NCBI GenBank assembly: GCA_964361075.1
Contig: CAYHZL010000080.1
Coordinates: forward strand, 1 to 15,030
Direction of reading: 5' to 3'
DNA length: 15,030 bases
Source of the DNA: CAYHZL01 sp964361075
Lineage (GTDB): Bacteria; Bacteroidota; Ignavibacteria; UBA10030; UBA8401
The number at the start of each line of letters is the position of its first letter. Position 1 is the first letter of the stretch. The notes beneath the pieces were generated by a model. It saw nothing but the letters and a program-made list of their open reading frames with translations. It did no database searches and had not been told where the DNA came from. Shown here piece by piece: positions 14,506 to 15,030 of the stretch. Position numbers and translations under genes: made by a program.

Positions 14506-15030
14506 CTAAATTCTTAAACGCATACCCATGGTAAACGAACCATTACGGAAGCTCTCAGGGTTAGTAAGAATCGTAACACTCTCCGTTGCGAAATCGAGAT
14601 CAAATGAATTGAAAATGTGAATACCAAGTCCTGCTGACCATGCAAAGCGTTCTCGTCCGCCAAGGAGAATGCCGGTTCGGAGCGGTAACCATCCTGCCAA
14701 GAAATCTAATTCAGTGCCAAGCCCGATGAGCGGAGTTTTAGAGTTACCAGGCGCTTCATTAAATCCTAAATGCAAATCGGCGGCAACACCCCAACGAAAC
14801 GGCAAATCAATTACTTGATCTATTTGTACAAATGTTCCAATGTGCAAAGCGGTCGGCAAGTCTGTTTTAAAACCGGTTGTATCAACACTTTTTCCTTTAA
14901 AAACATTTGAAACTGAATCCGCGACTGTGGCAATATTTCCGGAAATAGAAAATTTTCCACTGCCAATAATTGCTTTCGTTTGTTTATCCCACGTCATCGA
15001 ACCAATATCTGTAACGCTTATGCCACACAA
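14506..15030 (-). CDS. Outer-membrane beta-barrel protein, DUF5723-like (C-terminal part only)
   Basis: The frame is open to the window edge, so only the last 174 residues are visible and the true start lies beyond 15030. The TTG at the edge is not evidence of a start. The sequence alternates hydrophobic and polar residues as in beta-strands: WGVAADLHLGF, PLIGLGTELDFLAG, LRTGILLGGRERFAWSAGLG and FDLDFATES. It ends in FTMGMRLRI, as expected for the last strand of an outer-membrane barrel. The segment SVTDIGSMTW recalls the DUF5723 family of Bacteroidota outer-membrane proteins, which I recognise only tentatively; PorV/OmpP1-like proteins are alternatives. Function is unknown. The gene converges on hslU and shares the terminator at 14443-14480. 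Confidence 0.7.
   Translation of the reverse strand: MCGISVTDIGSMTWDKQTKAIIGSGKFSISGNIATVADSVSNVFKGKSVDTTGFKTDLPTALHIGTFVQIDQVIDLPFRWGVAADLHLGFNEAPGNSKTPLIGLGTELDFLAGWLPLRTGILLGGRERFAWSAGLGIHIFNSFDLDFATESVTILTNPESFRNGSFTMGMRLRI

Noticed and set aside
15001..15030. Translation start at the right window edge for the minus-strand barrel protein
   Set aside because: The TTG is only the first codon in view. The sequence begins mid-domain without a signal peptide, so the gene continues outside the window.

Overview
The window carries ordinary bacterial chromosome of moderate, slightly AT-rich composition. The best taxonomic clue is the C-terminal motif LEQNYPNPFNPTTTIRY on a very large secreted protein. 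This is the type IX secretion (T9SS) type-A sorting signature of the Bacteroidota/Ignavibacteriota/Kapabacteria side of the FCB superphylum. Weak Shine-Dalgarno sequences, a DUF3109 protein, an outer-membrane protein resembling DUF5723, and a Bacteroidota-like GlmM agree with this. I infer an Ignavibacteria- or Kapabacteria-like organism, not a particular species.

Left part (1-6357), minus strand. A haem-binding (CxxCH) membrane-anchored protein at 6357-5857 is followed by a 28-bp perfect palindrome that probably terminates it. A sigma70-like promoter then drives a two-gene unit. Its first gene is a TPR plus CsgG-like lipoprotein (5635-4268). Twenty-seven bases on is a giant exported protein (4240 to beyond base 1, at least 1413 aa) made of Asp-box beta-propeller repeats, a HYDIN-type Ig domain, a GATase-like domain and a T9SS sorting domain.

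Middle and right part (6640-14027), plus strand. The order is a phosphohexomutase (glmM type), a solitary EutN/CcmL shell protein, dprA, DUF3109, rpoN (sigma-54), hslV and hslU. The last four are separated by only 13-24 bases and look like one operon joining a sigma factor to a proteasome-like protease. At the right edge (14506-15030, minus strand) is the C-terminal part of an outer-membrane beta-barrel protein. It converges on hslU across a bidirectional terminator.

The least routine content is intergenic. Two copies of a 130-150 bp MITE-like element (6479-6608 and 9774-9923) lie in opposite orientation around the glmM-eutN-dprA block. They have terminal inverted repeats, internal hairpins and flanking 6-bp putative target duplications. 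A second palindromic family with ends ttaaccac/gtggttaa occurs at 8489-8575 and 14293-14393, with a diverged relative at 8031-8142. A third short repeat with a GCCCC-AGA-GGGGC hairpin lies at 14063-14124. I saw no tRNA, rRNA, CRISPR, prophage or complete insertion sequence. I also did not find a clear-cut new defence or biosynthetic system. The most promising leads are the MITE pair, the giant propeller protein with its lipoprotein partner, and the lone microcompartment vertex protein.
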